Of a DNA stretch of 64,000 nucleotides, positions 16,050 to 27,155 are shown piece after piece (the stretch's first letter is position 1; the number at the start of each line of letters is the position of its first letter). The notes under the pieces are model-generated. The model was not told the origin of the DNA. It ran no database searches and saw nothing but the letters and a program-made list of their open reading frames with translations. Location of the stretch: the NCBI GenBank assembly GCA_937922655.1, contig CALAJH010000058.1:22703-86702 (forward strand), written 5' to 3'. The stretch is from an uncultured Bacteroidia bacterium (GTDB lineage: Bacteria > Bacteroidota > Bacteroidia > J057 > CALAJH01). Position numbers and translations under genes: made by a program.

Positions 16050-19000
16050 TTACTCAACGACCAACTTGGAGGTTTGAGCGCCTTCGGCGCTTTCAAAGCG
16101 CAGAACGTACAAACCTTTGGCCAAACCGTTGAGGTCGAGCATGACGCGGTTTTCGCCGCGTTCGACGTTCAATTGCGTCGCGTAAACGGCTTTGCCCGAC
16201 AAATCCATGACCGTAACCGTCGCACGACCGTCGGCTTTCGCGCCAAAGGCCAACCAAACGTCGCCTTTCGACGGGTTCGGGTAAACGTAAAGCGACGAAA
16301 GTTCGTCGGCCATATCGGCGTTGTCGGCCAAACGGCAATTGACGCCCGTGCCGCGCACCACGACACGATAGTCGCTGTAATAGCCCAGATAACGCATACG
16401 GGCCTTGAATTCGTATTCGCCCGCTTGCAGCGGCAAAGTGATTTGCGCTTGGTCGACGCCCGTCAGGTTCACGGTCTGCCACTGGGCGCCCGGCTGGTTG
16501 CGACGATACATCAACTCAAACTGATTGACGACAAAAAGCGCGTTCACATCCGTAAGCCGTACCAAAGTCGTGGCACAGTTGTCGGTGATGGAAATCGCCG
16601 GCGGAGCGTAGGTCGATATTTGGGCGATGTCCGAAGCTTGACGGGCTCCGCAACCGCAATCCACCTCCGCGTACACGTCGTAGACGGCGCCGGGGGTCAA
16701 ATTATTGACCGAAAACTCGTTCGTCGTCGAAAAGCCCAGAGGCGAAAATCCACTCGCACCCGTCAATCGTATAAACCAATAGTACGTTACCGCACCCGGA
16801 ACGTTCGTGGCGACAATCCGCCCGCTCGTATGGCTGATGACGTTAAAGCCAATGACCGCGGGTTTGACGCAGCCTGCGGGAAGCGGGGTCGTTACCTCTT
16901 GGGTCGTTTGACATTCGGCGACGTCCATTACGCGTATGGTATACGTTACCCCGCAACCCAAGCCTTCGATGCGCAACGGGAAGGTGTCCGTCGCCACCTC
17001 AAACGCCGTATTCGGCCCCGTAACGCGAACCATGTAAGGCGTTCTTTGCGCGTCGTAGTTGTTCACCGCCACGGTAACGACCCCGGCCTGCGGGTTGAAG
17101 GCCAATTGCGGCGGGCCCGCCACCGTAATCGTCGTCAATTGCGTACGCGTACACGAACCCACGCCCGGCGTCGTTACCGTCGCTTCCACGCGATAGGTCG
17201 TCGTCGCCAACGGGCTTATCGTTATCGAAGGACCTTGACCCACTTGTTGGTTCGTCGCGTTGTCGAACCATACGTAGCTTTGACCGCCCGAGGCCGTCAA
17301 CGTTACCGACGTACCCAAGCAAACGTTCGTTGCGGACGCGGTAACCGACAGGTTCGGCGCGGGAATAACCGTCACTTTCACCGTTTTCATCACGCCGCAC
17401 CCGTTGGCAAGATATCCGTACACGGAGAATACCGTTGTTTGGGCGGGCGAAACGGTGTAAAAGGCGTTGGTATTCTGCGCTTGGTTGACGAGCGGCAACC
17501 ACTCATAGCTCGTCGCACCCGACGCTTGCAACGTAACCGATTCTCCGGCGCAAAGCACAAGGTCGTTGGTTACCGTCAAGTTCGGCGTTTCGTTTACCGT
17601 AAGGGTAAACGTCCGGCTCCTTTCGCAACCCAACTCCGTACGGCCCGTTACGGTGTAGGTCGTCGTTGTTTCGGGCGTAAGCTCGAAGAACGTCGGCACG
17701 GACATCGTTTGCGTGCCGTAACTCAGCGTATACGTGTTAATGGCCGGCGTTTGGGTCAGCAATACCTGAACAGGCTCGCCGCGACATATAATATTGTCGC
17801 TGACGACGACGTTAAAGTTCGCCGACGGACGGACGACCACCGTTATCGTTTCCTCGTCCGTACAACCGAACGCCGTTCCGACGAGCGTGTAGGTCGTCGT
17901 GCCGACGGGCGGAACAAGCGTCAATTCCCTCAGGTTCGGTCCCGATTGTTGGATAATGCCGTTCGGCCCGGGACGGCGCCAAGTGTAAAGGGTTGCGTTG
18001 CCCGTCGCCGTCAAGCGGAGGGTATCGCCGCCGCAAAGGTAGGTTTCATTGGCCGAAAGTTGAACGTCCACGCTATTGACCGTAACCACGGCGGTATCCG
18101 TCGAAAGACATCCGTTCGGCCCCACGCCCGTAACGTAATAGTTCGTCGTTTGGGTCGGTGAAACGACTATCGTCGCTCCAACGCCAATCGCCGTTCCGTT
18201 CGGGCCGTACCATGTATATGCCGTTGCGCCCGTCGCTTCCAACGTTGCGCTTTCGCCCACGCATATCGTCGGATTGGAAACGGCTTCCGTCAATTGCGGC
18301 GCGTTGATAACCTGCACCGTTATCGTCGCCGTATCCGTGCATCCGCCCAAATACGTGCCAATGACGGTGTAAGTCGTAGTGGCGGGGGGCGTGGCCACCA
18401 CCGTTGCGGCGGTCGTCGTATTCAAATACGTTGCCGGCGACCAAAGATACGTTTCCGCGCCAAAAGCGCTCAAAACCGCGTAACTGTTCGAACACATGAC
18501 GTAAACGTCCGTATTCGTTTCCAATACCGGGTGCGGATCGACGGTAACGTGAATCGTCGCCGTCGATACGCAGCCGTTCAACGACGTGCCGGTAACGGTA
18601 TAGGTCGTGCTGACCAAGGGCGTGGCCATCACCGAAGAACCCGTCGTGGCGCTCAAACCCGTCGCCGGAGACCATTCGTACGTATACGCCCCGTTGGCCG
18701 TCAGTTCTATCGTCGCGCCCTGACAAATCGAACGGGCTTCGCCAACGACAAGTTGCGGCAACGGTTCGACAAACACAACCGCGTTCGCTACCGACGTACA
18801 TCCGTTCAAATCGGTGGCCGTCACGGTGTAAATCGTTGTGTTTTCGGGAGAAACGACGACGGTGCCGCCGTTGTTTTGCAGAATTCCTTGCGTCGGCGCC
18901 CAAACGTAAAACGCCGAACCGCCCGCTATCAACGTCGTCAGTTGTCCGCGACAAATTTGCACTTCGGGCTGGGTTACAAAAACTTGCGCCGGTTCTATGA

Positions 19001-22000
19001 CCTCGAACGTAAGCGTTCTTTGAGCGGTACAACCGTTGTTGTCCGTGGCGGTAACGGTATAGGTCGTCGTCGTTTGCGGGGAAACAAAAGCTATCGAACC
19101 GTCGGCGATGGGAACGTTCAAACCGGTCGTCGGTTGCCAAACGTAGGTCAATTGCGACGACGTACCGAGTTGAACGGCCGCGCCTTCTCCGCGACAAAAC
19201 GTGTAACGCGTAACCGTATCGACGACGATGACGGGTATTTGCGGAACGACGGTGTACGCCGTTTCGGACAAACAGTCGTCGATACCGCCGCGAAGCACAT
19301 AACTCGCGGGCGTCGTCCCCACGGGAACGGCAATGCTCGGCCCGAAAACCAAGAAATTGTCGTCGGCATCGTACCATTCATAGAACTGCGACGCGCCCGA
19401 CGCGGTCAAAGTCACCACGTCTCCGTCGCACACGGGCAAGCGGTCGGGCGTAATCGTCAAGACGGGTTCGGGATGAATGACCACGTTCACCGTCCGCGTC
19501 AAAGTACATCCCTCGCCGTAAGGAACGCTAACGGAATAGGGATAAACGCCGGGTTGGTCGTGGACGATTTGTATGGTGGCGCCGTTGGAAGCGTTGCTCC
19601 ACGTATAAAATACGCCGCCCGTCGCGGTCAGGGTCAAGGGTTGGCCGGTACAACCCGACGGATTGGCGGGCGTAATCGCCAACGCGGGTTCGTTGTATAT
19701 TTTTACGCGAATAGTTGCCGTACTCGAACAGTTCAATCCCGAGCGGGTAACGGAATAAACCGTTTCGGTCGTCGGCGATACGGTAACGGTTTGGCCCACG
19801 CCGTTGGCGGGGTCGATGGCCGAAAGCGGCAACCACTGATAATTGGCGCCCGAAGGTCCCGACGCCGTAAGCTGAATCGAATTGCCGCGACATATCGTTA
19901 CCTCGCCGTTCAGCGCTCCGGGCGCCGATATCGTTACCGCGCTAACGGGGTCGACGGTGACGGGAATTTCTATCGTCGATTCACAACCGTTCGAGGTGCG
20001 TCCAACCACCGTGTACGTCGTGGCCACAAGCGGTTGAACCACGGCCGTACCCCCGTTGGTGGATACGATGCCCGCGCCCGACCACGTAAACGACGTTACG
20101 TTCGGACCAAAAACCAAAAGATTCGCCGTGCCGCCGACACACACCGACGTTTGCGACGGGTTGGCGGTCAATACCGGCGCGTCGTCCACGACTATCACCA
20201 CCGTATCCTCGCCGAAACATCCCGTTCCCGAAACGTCGTGCGCCACCAAAGTATAAACCGTCGTCGTTTCGGGGAAAACGACGTAAACGGGAGTGTTGCC
20301 GCCGGGCAAAAGACCGTTCGGTCCGAACCATTGATACGTCCAAGAACCCGAACCCGTCGAATTCAACTGCGTGCTTTGTCCCTGACAAATGCGATACTTC
20401 GTCGCCGTGGCCAGCGCCGGCGGCGCGGCCACGGTTTGCAGCGTAAACGTCGCCATGCCCGTACAACCGTTTGCGTCTTCGCCGTAAACGCTGTAAGTCG
20501 TCGTCGCGGAAGGCGAAACGGTGAGAACGTCGCCCGTGAAAACTTGCTGGCCGCTCGACGTGTTCCAATACCAATGATACGAACCGGATACGCCGCCGTT
20601 GGCCGTCAGATTGGCCGTTTCGCCGGGGCAAAGCACGGGGTCGTCGGCGGTGACGGTAAGGGTCGGGAGGTTGCGCACCACCACCGTTACCACGTCCGAA
20701 CCAACACAACCCGTTTCGGGATTGCGCCCGCGGACGGTGTAGGTCGTCGTTACCAACGGTGCGGCCGTAACCACGTTGCCGAACGTGGCGCTCAAACCCG
20801 TCGAAGGTTGCCAATTGTATATGCCCGCACCCGAACCCTCGGCGCCCACAACGGTCAGGGTCGTGCTTTCGCCGCGACATATATATACCTCGTTGCCTAT
20901 CGGCGTTTGGTTGTCCAAACTTTCGACCAATTCCACCAACGGCGGCTCCTCGACGTTAATCGTTATGACGTCGGTGGCGACGCAACCGAAAGTATTGGTA
21001 CCCGTAACGGTGTAAGTCGTCGAAACTTGCGGGGTAATTTTTATCGTTACGCAGTTGGACGGGCCGATGCAGGTAAAGTTTTGGTCGTTATCGGCGGCCC
21101 AAGAAAACTGCGTGGCGCCTCGGGCACGGAGTATCAACGATTGTCCGCGACAAATCGTCGTGGCGATAGGCGGCAGAATTTGAACGGGCGGATAGGGACG
21201 CACTATAACCGTAACGGTGGTACGCACCGTACAAACGTCCGTATTGTACGCCGTAACGGTGTAAGTCGTCGTCGTTTCGGGGGACAAGGTCATCGGGTTG
21301 CCCGTAAACGTGATTCCGTCGGGGCGGGTCCATTCCACCCACTCGAAGGGCGTGTTTCCGGAGATTTGAGCGGCCGTCAAAGTCGTGGACGTCTCCGGAC
21401 ATATAACGCGACTGCCCGTAACCACAATGTTGTTGCCGACGGTATTGTTCACTCGAACCTCGACCGTGGAGGTGGAACTACATCCCGAGGCGTCTATGGC
21501 GCGAACGGTAAAGTTCACGGTTTCCGTCGGGCGGGCGGTAACGGTGGCGCCGACCGCGTCGCCCACCATATACAACGTTGGTTGCCATTGGTAGGTAAAC
21601 GGCCCGCCGTTGGAACTCGTGGCGGCGGCGGTGAGCGTTACCGTTTCCCCGCCGCAGATAAGGTTGTCGTTGACGGTGGCGGCGACCGACGGGCGTTCCA
21701 ATACCGTAACCGTAACCGTTTGCGTGGTTTTGCAACCCGTTCCCGCGCCCGTTCCCACGACCGTATACACCGAGGTAAAGAGGGGGGTAACGGCAATCGA
21801 GGGCGTGGCGACGCTCATACCGTTGGGATAGGTCCAGATAAACGAACCGTTGCCCACGGCGGCGAGGGTCGTGGTTTCACCGCGACAAACGGCGAAGTTG
21901 TTGTCGGTTCCCGTCGTGGTCGAGGTAACGTTGAAAACAAAGTCTTCGAACACCTCCAACGTCGCTTGGGCGGTGGAGACGCAACCGTTCAAATCGGTCA

Positions 22001-25000
22001 AAGTAACGGTATAAGTCGTAATGCCGGGTTCGTGCGCCGCGAGTTCAACCACCGTTTGGTTGGTCAATCCCGCAAACGACGCCGGGCCGCGATTGGACGT
22101 CCATTCGGCCGTGGCGACGTCGGCGTCCGTAAAGGCTTCGAGCAAGAGCGTTTGGCCGACGCAACGCTTCATTTTCGTCCAAGTCAAATCAATGACGGGC
22201 GGGGTGTAAACGCGAACGTTCAATTCGGCGTAGGCCTCGCAACCGTCGGCGCTTAAACCGCGCAAATTGTAATAACCGTCGAAAACCAATCCCGAAACGT
22301 TCAAGGTGTTGGTGGTAGAGACGATGTTTCCGAAACCGTCGGTCCAAAGGTATTCGGCGGCGCCCGAAGCGGTATAGGTCGCCGAATTTTGCGTCAATGA
22401 GTTGGCGGCGCAAATGCCCGCCGGGCCGTCGATGGTCAAATTCGGCGGCAACAACACTTCGACGTTCACGACCGCAACATTCGTACAACCATTGACATCC
22501 GTGCCCGTAACGCGGTAAGCGCTGTTTTGAAGCGGGGCAACGGTATAATTGTTTCCATTTTGGACGCCGGCGTAAAGCGGGTCGAGCGATTCCCAAAGAT
22601 AAGACACGGCGCCCGCCGCCGTCAGCGTCGTCGAAAGACCGCGACAAACCCGCACCGTTTCTCCTTGCAATATTCTTACGTTCGGCGGTTGGCTGACCGA
22701 AACCGTATAATTAACGTTGGTTTCGCAACCGGTAACCACGTCGCGAACGTTGAGACGATAGCCGTTGAACTCGGCCGTCGGAGAAACGTTCAAATACGGA
22801 TATCCGCCCAAAAGCGTTCCTTCCTCGTCAAACCAACGATATTCGTAGGTCGTCACCAAAGGATCGACCTGCGCCGACTCCAACTGCGCCGTTTGCCCCT
22901 GACAAATATTGTGAACGGGGACGTTGGTGTAAACGGCGGGCGGGTCGAAAACGTTTATCGTTGTCGAGGCCATGGCCGCGCATTGGTTTTCGACGAACGC
23001 CGTCAAATAATACGTCGTCGTTTGAAGGGGAAACACCGTTACATCGGCGCTTCCCAATCCGACGACGTTGCCGTTGTCGTCGAGCCATGTAAATTCACCG
23101 GGGGTAAACGTACAACCGTTCAAGCATTGGGCGCTTAATTCAACGGCCGTTTGCGGACAAACCTGCGTCGAACTCGCGGAAACGGCAATCGTACCGTCGA
23201 ACTGCGGGCCGTTGACCGTAAACGTTTCTTCAATTGCGTTGATGCATCCGAAAATATCCGTTCCTTGCAGACGTATGACGATGGTTTCGTTGGAAAGCGG
23301 ACGCAAAACGAGTTGATTGCCCCCGACGGCCGCATCGGCGTTGCCTTGCAACAACGACCATTGATAAGTCGAGGCGCCCGTTGCCGCCAACGTATAAGTA
23401 TTGCCGACGCAAAGATTGTTGGGGCCGACGATGTCGAGCGTCGGCAGGGGATTGACGGAAACAAATGCGGGCGAAGAGGTTTCACATCCCGTGGCCAAGT
23501 CGGTAACGATGCACGTGTACTCGGTTACGCCGACGGGCGGCGCGGCGTTAAAAACAAAACCCGCGCCGACGGGGTTGCCCGCCTTAAGCCAAATTATCGA
23601 AGCTTGGGCGGCGTTGGTAACGGCCGTCAAATTGACTGATTGGCCGTCGCATATCACCGCCGGATTCGGCGTAACGTTGAGCGTCGGCAAGGCCAAGACC
23701 TGTACGTTGATGGCGGCGGTGGCCTGACAACCGTTGGCGTCGGTTACCGTAACGGAAAACGTCGATGCGCCGATACCCGAAGGCAGAACTTCGACTTGGT
23801 CGGGCGCAAGGGTGGAAACAATCAAACCGGCGGGTTGAAAATCGTACGATACGCCCGTCGGAGACGTGGCCGTCAAAACGACCGTCGTTCCAAAACACGG
23901 CGTATCGTCGTCGGCCGAAAGCGATACCGTCGGAAGCGGATTGACGTTTACCGTCACGACGTCGGAATTTTGACAGTCGTTCGCATCCACAACCGTAACG
24001 GTGTAAACGGTGGTGAATTGGGCGGAGGCGGTGGGGTTGGGGACAAACGGATTGGAAAGGCCCGCCGACGGCGCCCATGCGTACGTCAAACCCGACACGG
24101 AGGAGTTGGCGCCGAGTTGGAAGGTTTCGCCCGCGCAAACGTCGTTGTCCGAAACGGTCGCGGCGACGTCGGGCAATGCGTTGCGCACCACGGTAACGGT
24201 CGTGCGGTTGTTGCACTGGGCCGTTGCGTCGTAACCGACAAGGGTATAAACCCGCGTGCCCACGGGCGGATTGACCACCAACGTGGACAACGTCCCGATG
24301 GGCAAGGGCGAGGTTTCGTCGTACCATTCGTAAAACGCGGCGTTCGACCCCGTCAATAGGGCCGTCGAACCGTCGTTGCACAAAACGGGGCGGTCGGCAG
24401 AGGCGGCCACGAGCGGATAGGGGTCGACGTTCACCGTCACGGTGGCCGTATTCGAACATGCGGCCGTCAACGAGGTGTTGGAAAAAGTATAAGTCGTCGT
24501 TCCCGTTACGGTATAGACCGTCGTCGTCGAGGGATTGACGGAAAACGTCGCACCCGTGAAGGTTTGCCCCGTCGGGGTGGTCCATACGTAATCGGTGTTC
24601 AAGACGGTTTCGGGATTGTAGGCGACCAAATCTATCGTTCTTCCGGTACAAATGTTTTTCGTGGCTCCGCCGACGACAGCGATTTGGGGTGCGGGATTGA
24701 CGACGACTTGGGCGTTGAAGGCGGCGGTGCAGCTCGTGGCCACGTCCGTTACCGTCAGGGTGTAGACGGTGGTGGCGGTTGGGGTCACGGCGACGTTGGG
24801 GCCGACCAACGCCCCCGGATTCCAGACGTATTGATATCCCGGCGACGGAGCGTCCACGGACAGCAAAGCCTGTTCACCCAAACATATCGGCACGACGGGT
24901 TCGGTTATCGTTGCGGTGGGGGCGGCAATTTCGGTAAGGGTAACCGTGGCCTGACCCGCGCATTGACCGTTGATAAAACCGGTGGCGACGTAGCTCGTCG

Positions 25001-27155
25001 TGCCGTCGACGGTCGCGGTAACCGTGGCCCCGGTGGTTGCGGACAGCCCGCCGGCGCCCGACTTGGTCCACGTTACGTTGGCGAAGGTGCATGCGTTGGG
25101 ACAAACGGCCGTCAAAACGATGTTGGCGCCCCGGCAACCCTCGATGGCGGAAGCATTGATAAGAATGGTGGCGGCGGGGTCTTGCGCGGCGGTGAGGGTG
25201 AGGTTGGCGGTGGCGGTGCAACTGAAGTTGTCCGTGCCGGTTAAAACAACGTTGTACGTTCCTTCAAAAGCGGGGGTCAAAGTAAAGGTACCGCCCGTTG
25301 CCGTTTGTCCCGTTTCGACGACGCTCCATGTATACGTATTGGCGCCGGAAGCGACCAATATCGCCGGGGCGCCCAAACAAATATTCGTTCCGCCGGGCGC
25401 GTCGATGGTCACCGTCGGCGGGGTTTGGACATTGACCGTCGCCACGGCCGTGGTAACGCAACCGGTGGTCGTGTGGGTGGCGGTAACGGTATAGGTCGTG
25501 GTCGCGGCCGGATTGACGGTAACGCTCGCGTCGTTGGCAAACGTTCCCGAACCGGCGTCCCATGCATAAACGACGTTGGGCAGGTTGGTGGCGTTCAAAG
25601 TTACGCCCGTGCTTTGGCCCAAACACAAATTGGGGTTGTTGGGCGTAACGATAACGGCGGGGTTGGCATTGACCAGAACGCTTACCGTCGCGGTGGCGGT
25701 GCAACCGTTGCCGTCGGTGGCGGTAACGGTGTAGGTGGTCGTGGCCGACGGCGCGGCGTTCGGATTTTGCGCCGTGGGGTTGTCCAATCCCGTTACGGGC
25801 AACCAAGAATAAGTTACAAAACCCGCGCTTGCGTTGAGGGTCGTCGAACCGCCCGCGCAAAGCTCGTTGTCGGCGGCGACGGCCTCAAGCGGCGCATTCG
25901 GTTCGACGACAATCGTCACCGAAACGGTTTTGGTTTGGCAGGTCGAATTGGCGGCGGTAACGGTAAAGGTGCGCACGCCCGCTTGGTTGCAGCGAATAGA
26001 AACGGATTGAGCGTTGGTGGCGGAAACAAAATCGGCGCTACTGACGTCCGTCGTCCATGAGTAGGAACTAAAACCCGGCGAGGCGGAAAGCGTGAAAGTC
26101 GAACCCCGGCAAACGAACGCGGGCTGGGGGGTGACGTCCAAGGGCAGGTCGGCGCGTTTGTGGACGGTGATGTTTTGGTAGGTCGGGCAACCGTTTTCCG
26201 GGTCGACGCCCGTAACGGTGTACGTAACGCTTTGGGCAAACGCCGTTGCGGGAATGTTCGTTTCGATAATCGAATTGTAGGTGCCGGACTGCGAACCGAC
26301 GTAAGCCGCCGGTTCCCACGTAAATTGGGTGTTAAACGGCGTGGGCGTACCCGAAACGCTGATTATCGCCTCTTGGTCGGGACAAAGGGGGGCGGCGGGC
26401 GAGGTGGCGGGCGACGACGTCGGCGCCGCGAACGTCGGGCCGTTGACCGGTATCATTTGCGCCGAAAGCGCACGCGAACATCCGTTCGGCAAAGTCACCG
26501 TTACGTTGATGGTAAAGGTCGTGGTTGTCGTCGGGCGAATCAAGACCGTCGGTTGGTTGTTGAAACCTTGAATAATGACGGGCGTGGCGGGCGCGGTCGA
26601 CCATGCGTAGGTCGTACCGGCGGGAAACGGATTGCCGTCCGAATCCAAAACTTGGTATTCGGTCGTTTCGTTGACGCACGCGGTATTGGGGCTGGTTCCC
26701 GGAACGACTTTCGAAATCGCGCCCGAGGGCGTGGGATTGACGGTAACGACCAAATCGTTGGAGGCAACGACGACCGACGAAGTCGAAGGATTGAAGACCT
26801 CGGCGGTATACGTTCCGGCCTGCGACAATTGCACCCCGCCCGTAAAGACGAAGTCGTAGTTGGCGGTCGTGGTGGCGGTGACGGGCAGGGTCATGACCAC
26901 CGTACCGTTTTGCAACAAATTCACTTGATAACCCACGGCGATGGTGGGTGCGACGTTGGGGTTGGAAATCGTCGCGCGCAAGGTAAGCGCGGCGCCGGCG
27001 CAGGCGTTTGCGCTGCCGGTCTGCACGGTCAAAGCAATGTTGGCATTAACGGCGCCAACGGACGGGGGCGACGCTTCGGGCGCGAGAACGGCCCACGCCG
27101 CACTTCCCCACCCCGTCAACAGCCACACAAGGGCCGCAATCAATGGTTTCATCAT
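16050..27155 (-). CDS. Giant Ig-like/PKD-like repeat protein with T9SS sorting domain (3,701 aa)
   Basis: Secreted or surface-anchored adhesin-like protein. Signal peptide MMKPLIAALVWLLTGWGSAAWA (start ATG 27155; TTG 27167 also possible). I count about 40 tandem beta-sandwich repeats of about 80 residues, each with a C-x-G-x(4-6)-L-x-A strand, a W or Y-x-W core, a TTTTYTVT-like strand and often a D-x-NGC strand, so two cysteines per repeat that probably form a disulfide. Residues about 3330-3600 hold two or three fibronectin-III-like modules. The last 80 residues (VYPNPSKGDVWLAF ... LAKGLYVLRFESAEG) are a type A T9SS signal. Runs as one 11.1-kb frame without interruption. Ligand unknown; surface adhesion or matrix role is inferred from architecture. 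Confidence 0.93.
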   Translation of the reverse strand: MMKPLIAALVWLLTGWGSAAWAVLAPEASPPSVGAVNANIALTVQTGSANACAGAALTLRATISNPNVAPTIAVGYQVNLLQNGTVVMTLPVTATTTANYDFVFTGGVQLSQAGTYTAEVFNPSTSSVVVASNDLVVTVNPTPSGAISKVVPGTSPNTACVNETTEYQVLDSDGNPFPAGTTYAWSTAPATPVIIQGFNNQPTVLIRPTTTTTFTINVTVTLPNGCSRALSAQMIPVNGPTFAAPTSSPATSPAAPLCPDQEAIISVSGTPTPFNTQFTWEPAAYVGSQSGTYNSIIETNIPATAFAQSVTYTVTGVDPENGCPTYQNITVHKRADLPLDVTPQPAFVCRGSTFTLSASPGFSSYSWTTDVSSADFVSATNAQSVSIRCNQAGVRTFTVTAANSTCQTKTVSVTIVVEPNAPLEAVAADNELCAGGSTTLNASAGFVTYSWLPVTGLDNPTAQNPNAAPSATTTYTVTATDGNGCTATATVSVLVNANPAVIVTPNNPNLCLGQSTGVTLNATNLPNVVYAWDAGSGTFANDASVTVNPAATTTYTVTATHTTTGCVTTAVATVNVQTPPTVTIDAPGGTNICLGAPAILVASGANTYTWSVVETGQTATGGTFTLTPAFEGTYNVVLTGTDNFSCTATANLTLTAAQDPAATILINASAIEGCRGANIVLTAVCPNACTFANVTWTKSGAGGLSATTGATVTATVDGTTSYVATGFINGQCAGQATVTLTEIAAPTATITEPVVPICLGEQALLSVDAPSPGYQYVWNPGALVGPNVAVTPTATTVYTLTVTDVATSCTAAFNAQVVVNPAPQIAVVGGATKNICTGRTIDLVAYNPETVLNTDYVWTTPTGQTFTGATFSVNPSTTTVYTVTGTTTYTFSNTSLTAACSNTATVTVNVDPYPLVAASADRPVLCNDGSTALLTGSNAAFYEWYDETSPLPIGTLSTLVVNPPVGTRVYTLVGYDATAQCNNRTTVTVVRNALPDVAATVSDNDVCAGETFQLGANSSVSGLTYAWAPSAGLSNPFVPNPTASAQFTTVYTVTVVDANDCQNSDVVTVNVNPLPTVSLSADDDTPCFGTTVVLTATSPTGVSYDFQPAGLIVSTLAPDQVEVLPSGIGASTFSVTVTDANGCQATAAINVQVLALPTLNVTPNPAVICDGQSVNLTAVTNAAQASIIWLKAGNPVGAGFVFNAAPPVGVTEYTCIVTDLATGCETSSPAFVSVNPLPTLDIVGPNNLCVGNTYTLAATGASTYQWSLLQGNADAAVGGNQLVLRPLSNETIVIRLQGTDIFGCINAIEETFTVNGPQFDGTIAVSASSTQVCPQTAVELSAQCLNGCTFTPGEFTWLDDNGNVVGLGSADVTVFPLQTTTYYLTAFVENQCAAMASTTINVFDPPAVYTNVPVHNICQGQTAQLESAQVDPLVTTYEYRWFDEEGTLLGGYPYLNVSPTAEFNGYRLNVRDVVTGCETNVNYTVSVSQPPNVRILQGETVRVCRGLSTTLTAAGAVSYLWESLDPLYAGVQNGNNYTVAPLQNSAYRVTGTDVNGCTNVAVVNVEVLLPPNLTIDGPAGICAANSLTQNSATYTASGAAEYLWTDGFGNIVSTTNTLNVSGLVFDGYYNLRGLSADGCEAYAELNVRVYTPPVIDLTWTKMKRCVGQTLLLEAFTDADVATAEWTSNRGPASFAGLTNQTVVELAAHEPGITTYTVTLTDLNGCVSTAQATLEVFEDFVFNVTSTTTGTDNNFAVCRGETTTLAAVGNGSFIWTYPNGMSVATPSIAVTPLFTSVYTVVGTGAGTGCKTTQTVTVTVLERPSVAATVNDNLICGGETVTLTAAATSSNGGPFTYQWQPTLYMVGDAVGATVTARPTETVNFTVRAIDASGCSSTSTVEVRVNNTVGNNIVVTGSRVICPETSTTLTAAQISGNTPFEWVEWTRPDGITFTGNPMTLSPETTTTYTVTAYNTDVCTVRTTVTVIVRPYPPVQILPPIATTICRGQSLILRARGATQFSWAADNDQNFTCIGPSNCVTIKITPQVSTTYTVTGTNTFGCVATDVITINVEEPPLVELVESLDNQTPIGNEVYICRGESTTLTVVGAEGSGAGIYNWQPSTGLSATFGNVVTAAPLVTTTYTVRGRNPETGCVGSDVVTVVVRNLPTLTVTADDPVLCPGETANLTANGGVSGSYHWYWNTSSGQQVFTGDVLTVSPSATTTYSVYGEDANGCTGMATFTLQTVAAPPALATATKYRICQGQSTQLNSTGSGSWTYQWFGPNGLLPGGNTPVYVVFPETTTVYTLVAHDVSGTGCFGEDTVVIVVDDAPVLTANPSQTSVCVGGTANLLVFGPNVTSFTWSGAGIVSTNGGTAVVQPLVATTYTVVGRTSNGCESTIEIPVTVDPVSAVTISAPGALNGEVTICRGNSIQLTASGPSGANYQWLPLSAIDPANGVGQTVTVSPTTETVYSVTRSGLNCSSTATIRVKIYNEPALAITPANPSGCTGQPLTLTATGGVFYTWSNASNGATIQIVHDQPGVYPYSVSVPYGEGCTLTRTVNVVIHPEPVLTITPDRLPVCDGDVVTLTASGASQFYEWYDADDNFLVFGPSIAVPVGTTPASYVLRGGIDDCLSETAYTVVPQIPVIVVDTVTRYTFCRGEGAAVQLGTSSQLTYVWQPTTGLNVPIADGSIAFVSPQTTTTYTVTATDNNGCTAQRTLTFEVIEPAQVFVTQPEVQICRGQLTTLIAGGSAFYVWAPTQGILQNNGGTVVVSPENTTIYTVTATDLNGCTSVANAVVFVEPLPQLVVGEARSICQGATIELTANGAYTYEWSPATGLSATTGSSVMATPLVSTTYTVTGTSLNGCVSTATIHVTVDPHPVLETNTDVYVMCSNSYAVLSAFGAETYLWSPATYLNTTTAATVVATPPATTTYTVIGTYLGGCTDTATITVQVINAPQLTEAVSNPTICVGESATLEATGATAYTWYGPNGTAIGVGATIVVSPTQTTNYYVTGVGPNGCLSTDTAVVTVNSVDVQLSANETYLCGGDTLRLTATGNATLYTWRRPGPNGIIQQSGPNLRELTLVPPVGTTTYTLVGTAFGCTDEETITVVVRPSANFNVVVSDNIICRGEPVQVLLTQTPAINTYTLSYGTQTMSVPTFFELTPETTTTYTVTGRTELGCERSRTFTLTVNETPNLTVTNDLVLCAGESVTLQASGATSYEWLPLVNQAQNTNAFYTVSPAQTTVFSVYGYLANGCGVMKTVKVTVIPAPNLSVTASATNVCLGTSVTLTASGGQSYVWFDNATNQQVGQGPSITISPLATTTYRVEATVTTPGVGSCTRTQLTTITVAGPPQLAFNPQAGVVTVAVNNYDAQRTPYMVRVTGPNTAFEVATDTFPLRIEGLGCGVTYTIRVMDVAECQTTQEVTTPLPAGCVKPAVIGFNVISHTSGRIVATNVPGAVTYYWFIRLTGASGFSPLGFSTTNEFSVNNLTPGAVYDVYAEVDCGCGARQASDIAQISTYAPPAISITDNCATTLVRLTDVNALFVVNQFELMYRRNQPGAQWQTVNLTGVDQAQITLPLQAGEYEFKARMRYLGYYSDYRVVVRGTGVNCRLADNADMADELSSLYVYPNPSKGDVWLAFGAKADGRATVTVMDLSGKAVYATQLNVERGENRVMLDLNGLAKGLYVLRFESAEGAQTSKLVVE

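Noticed and set aside
16074..22256. Very long plus-strand open frames (695 and 1,320 codons) opposite the giant repeat gene
   Set aside because: They are mirror frames created because the real gene rarely uses TTA, CTA and TCA codons; the products are arginine-rich, have no domains and follow the repeat period of the real gene.
16050..27155. Regular repetition considered as a CRISPR-like or satellite array
   Set aside because: The period is about 240 bases, repeats are conserved at protein level only, and the whole stretch is one open frame.
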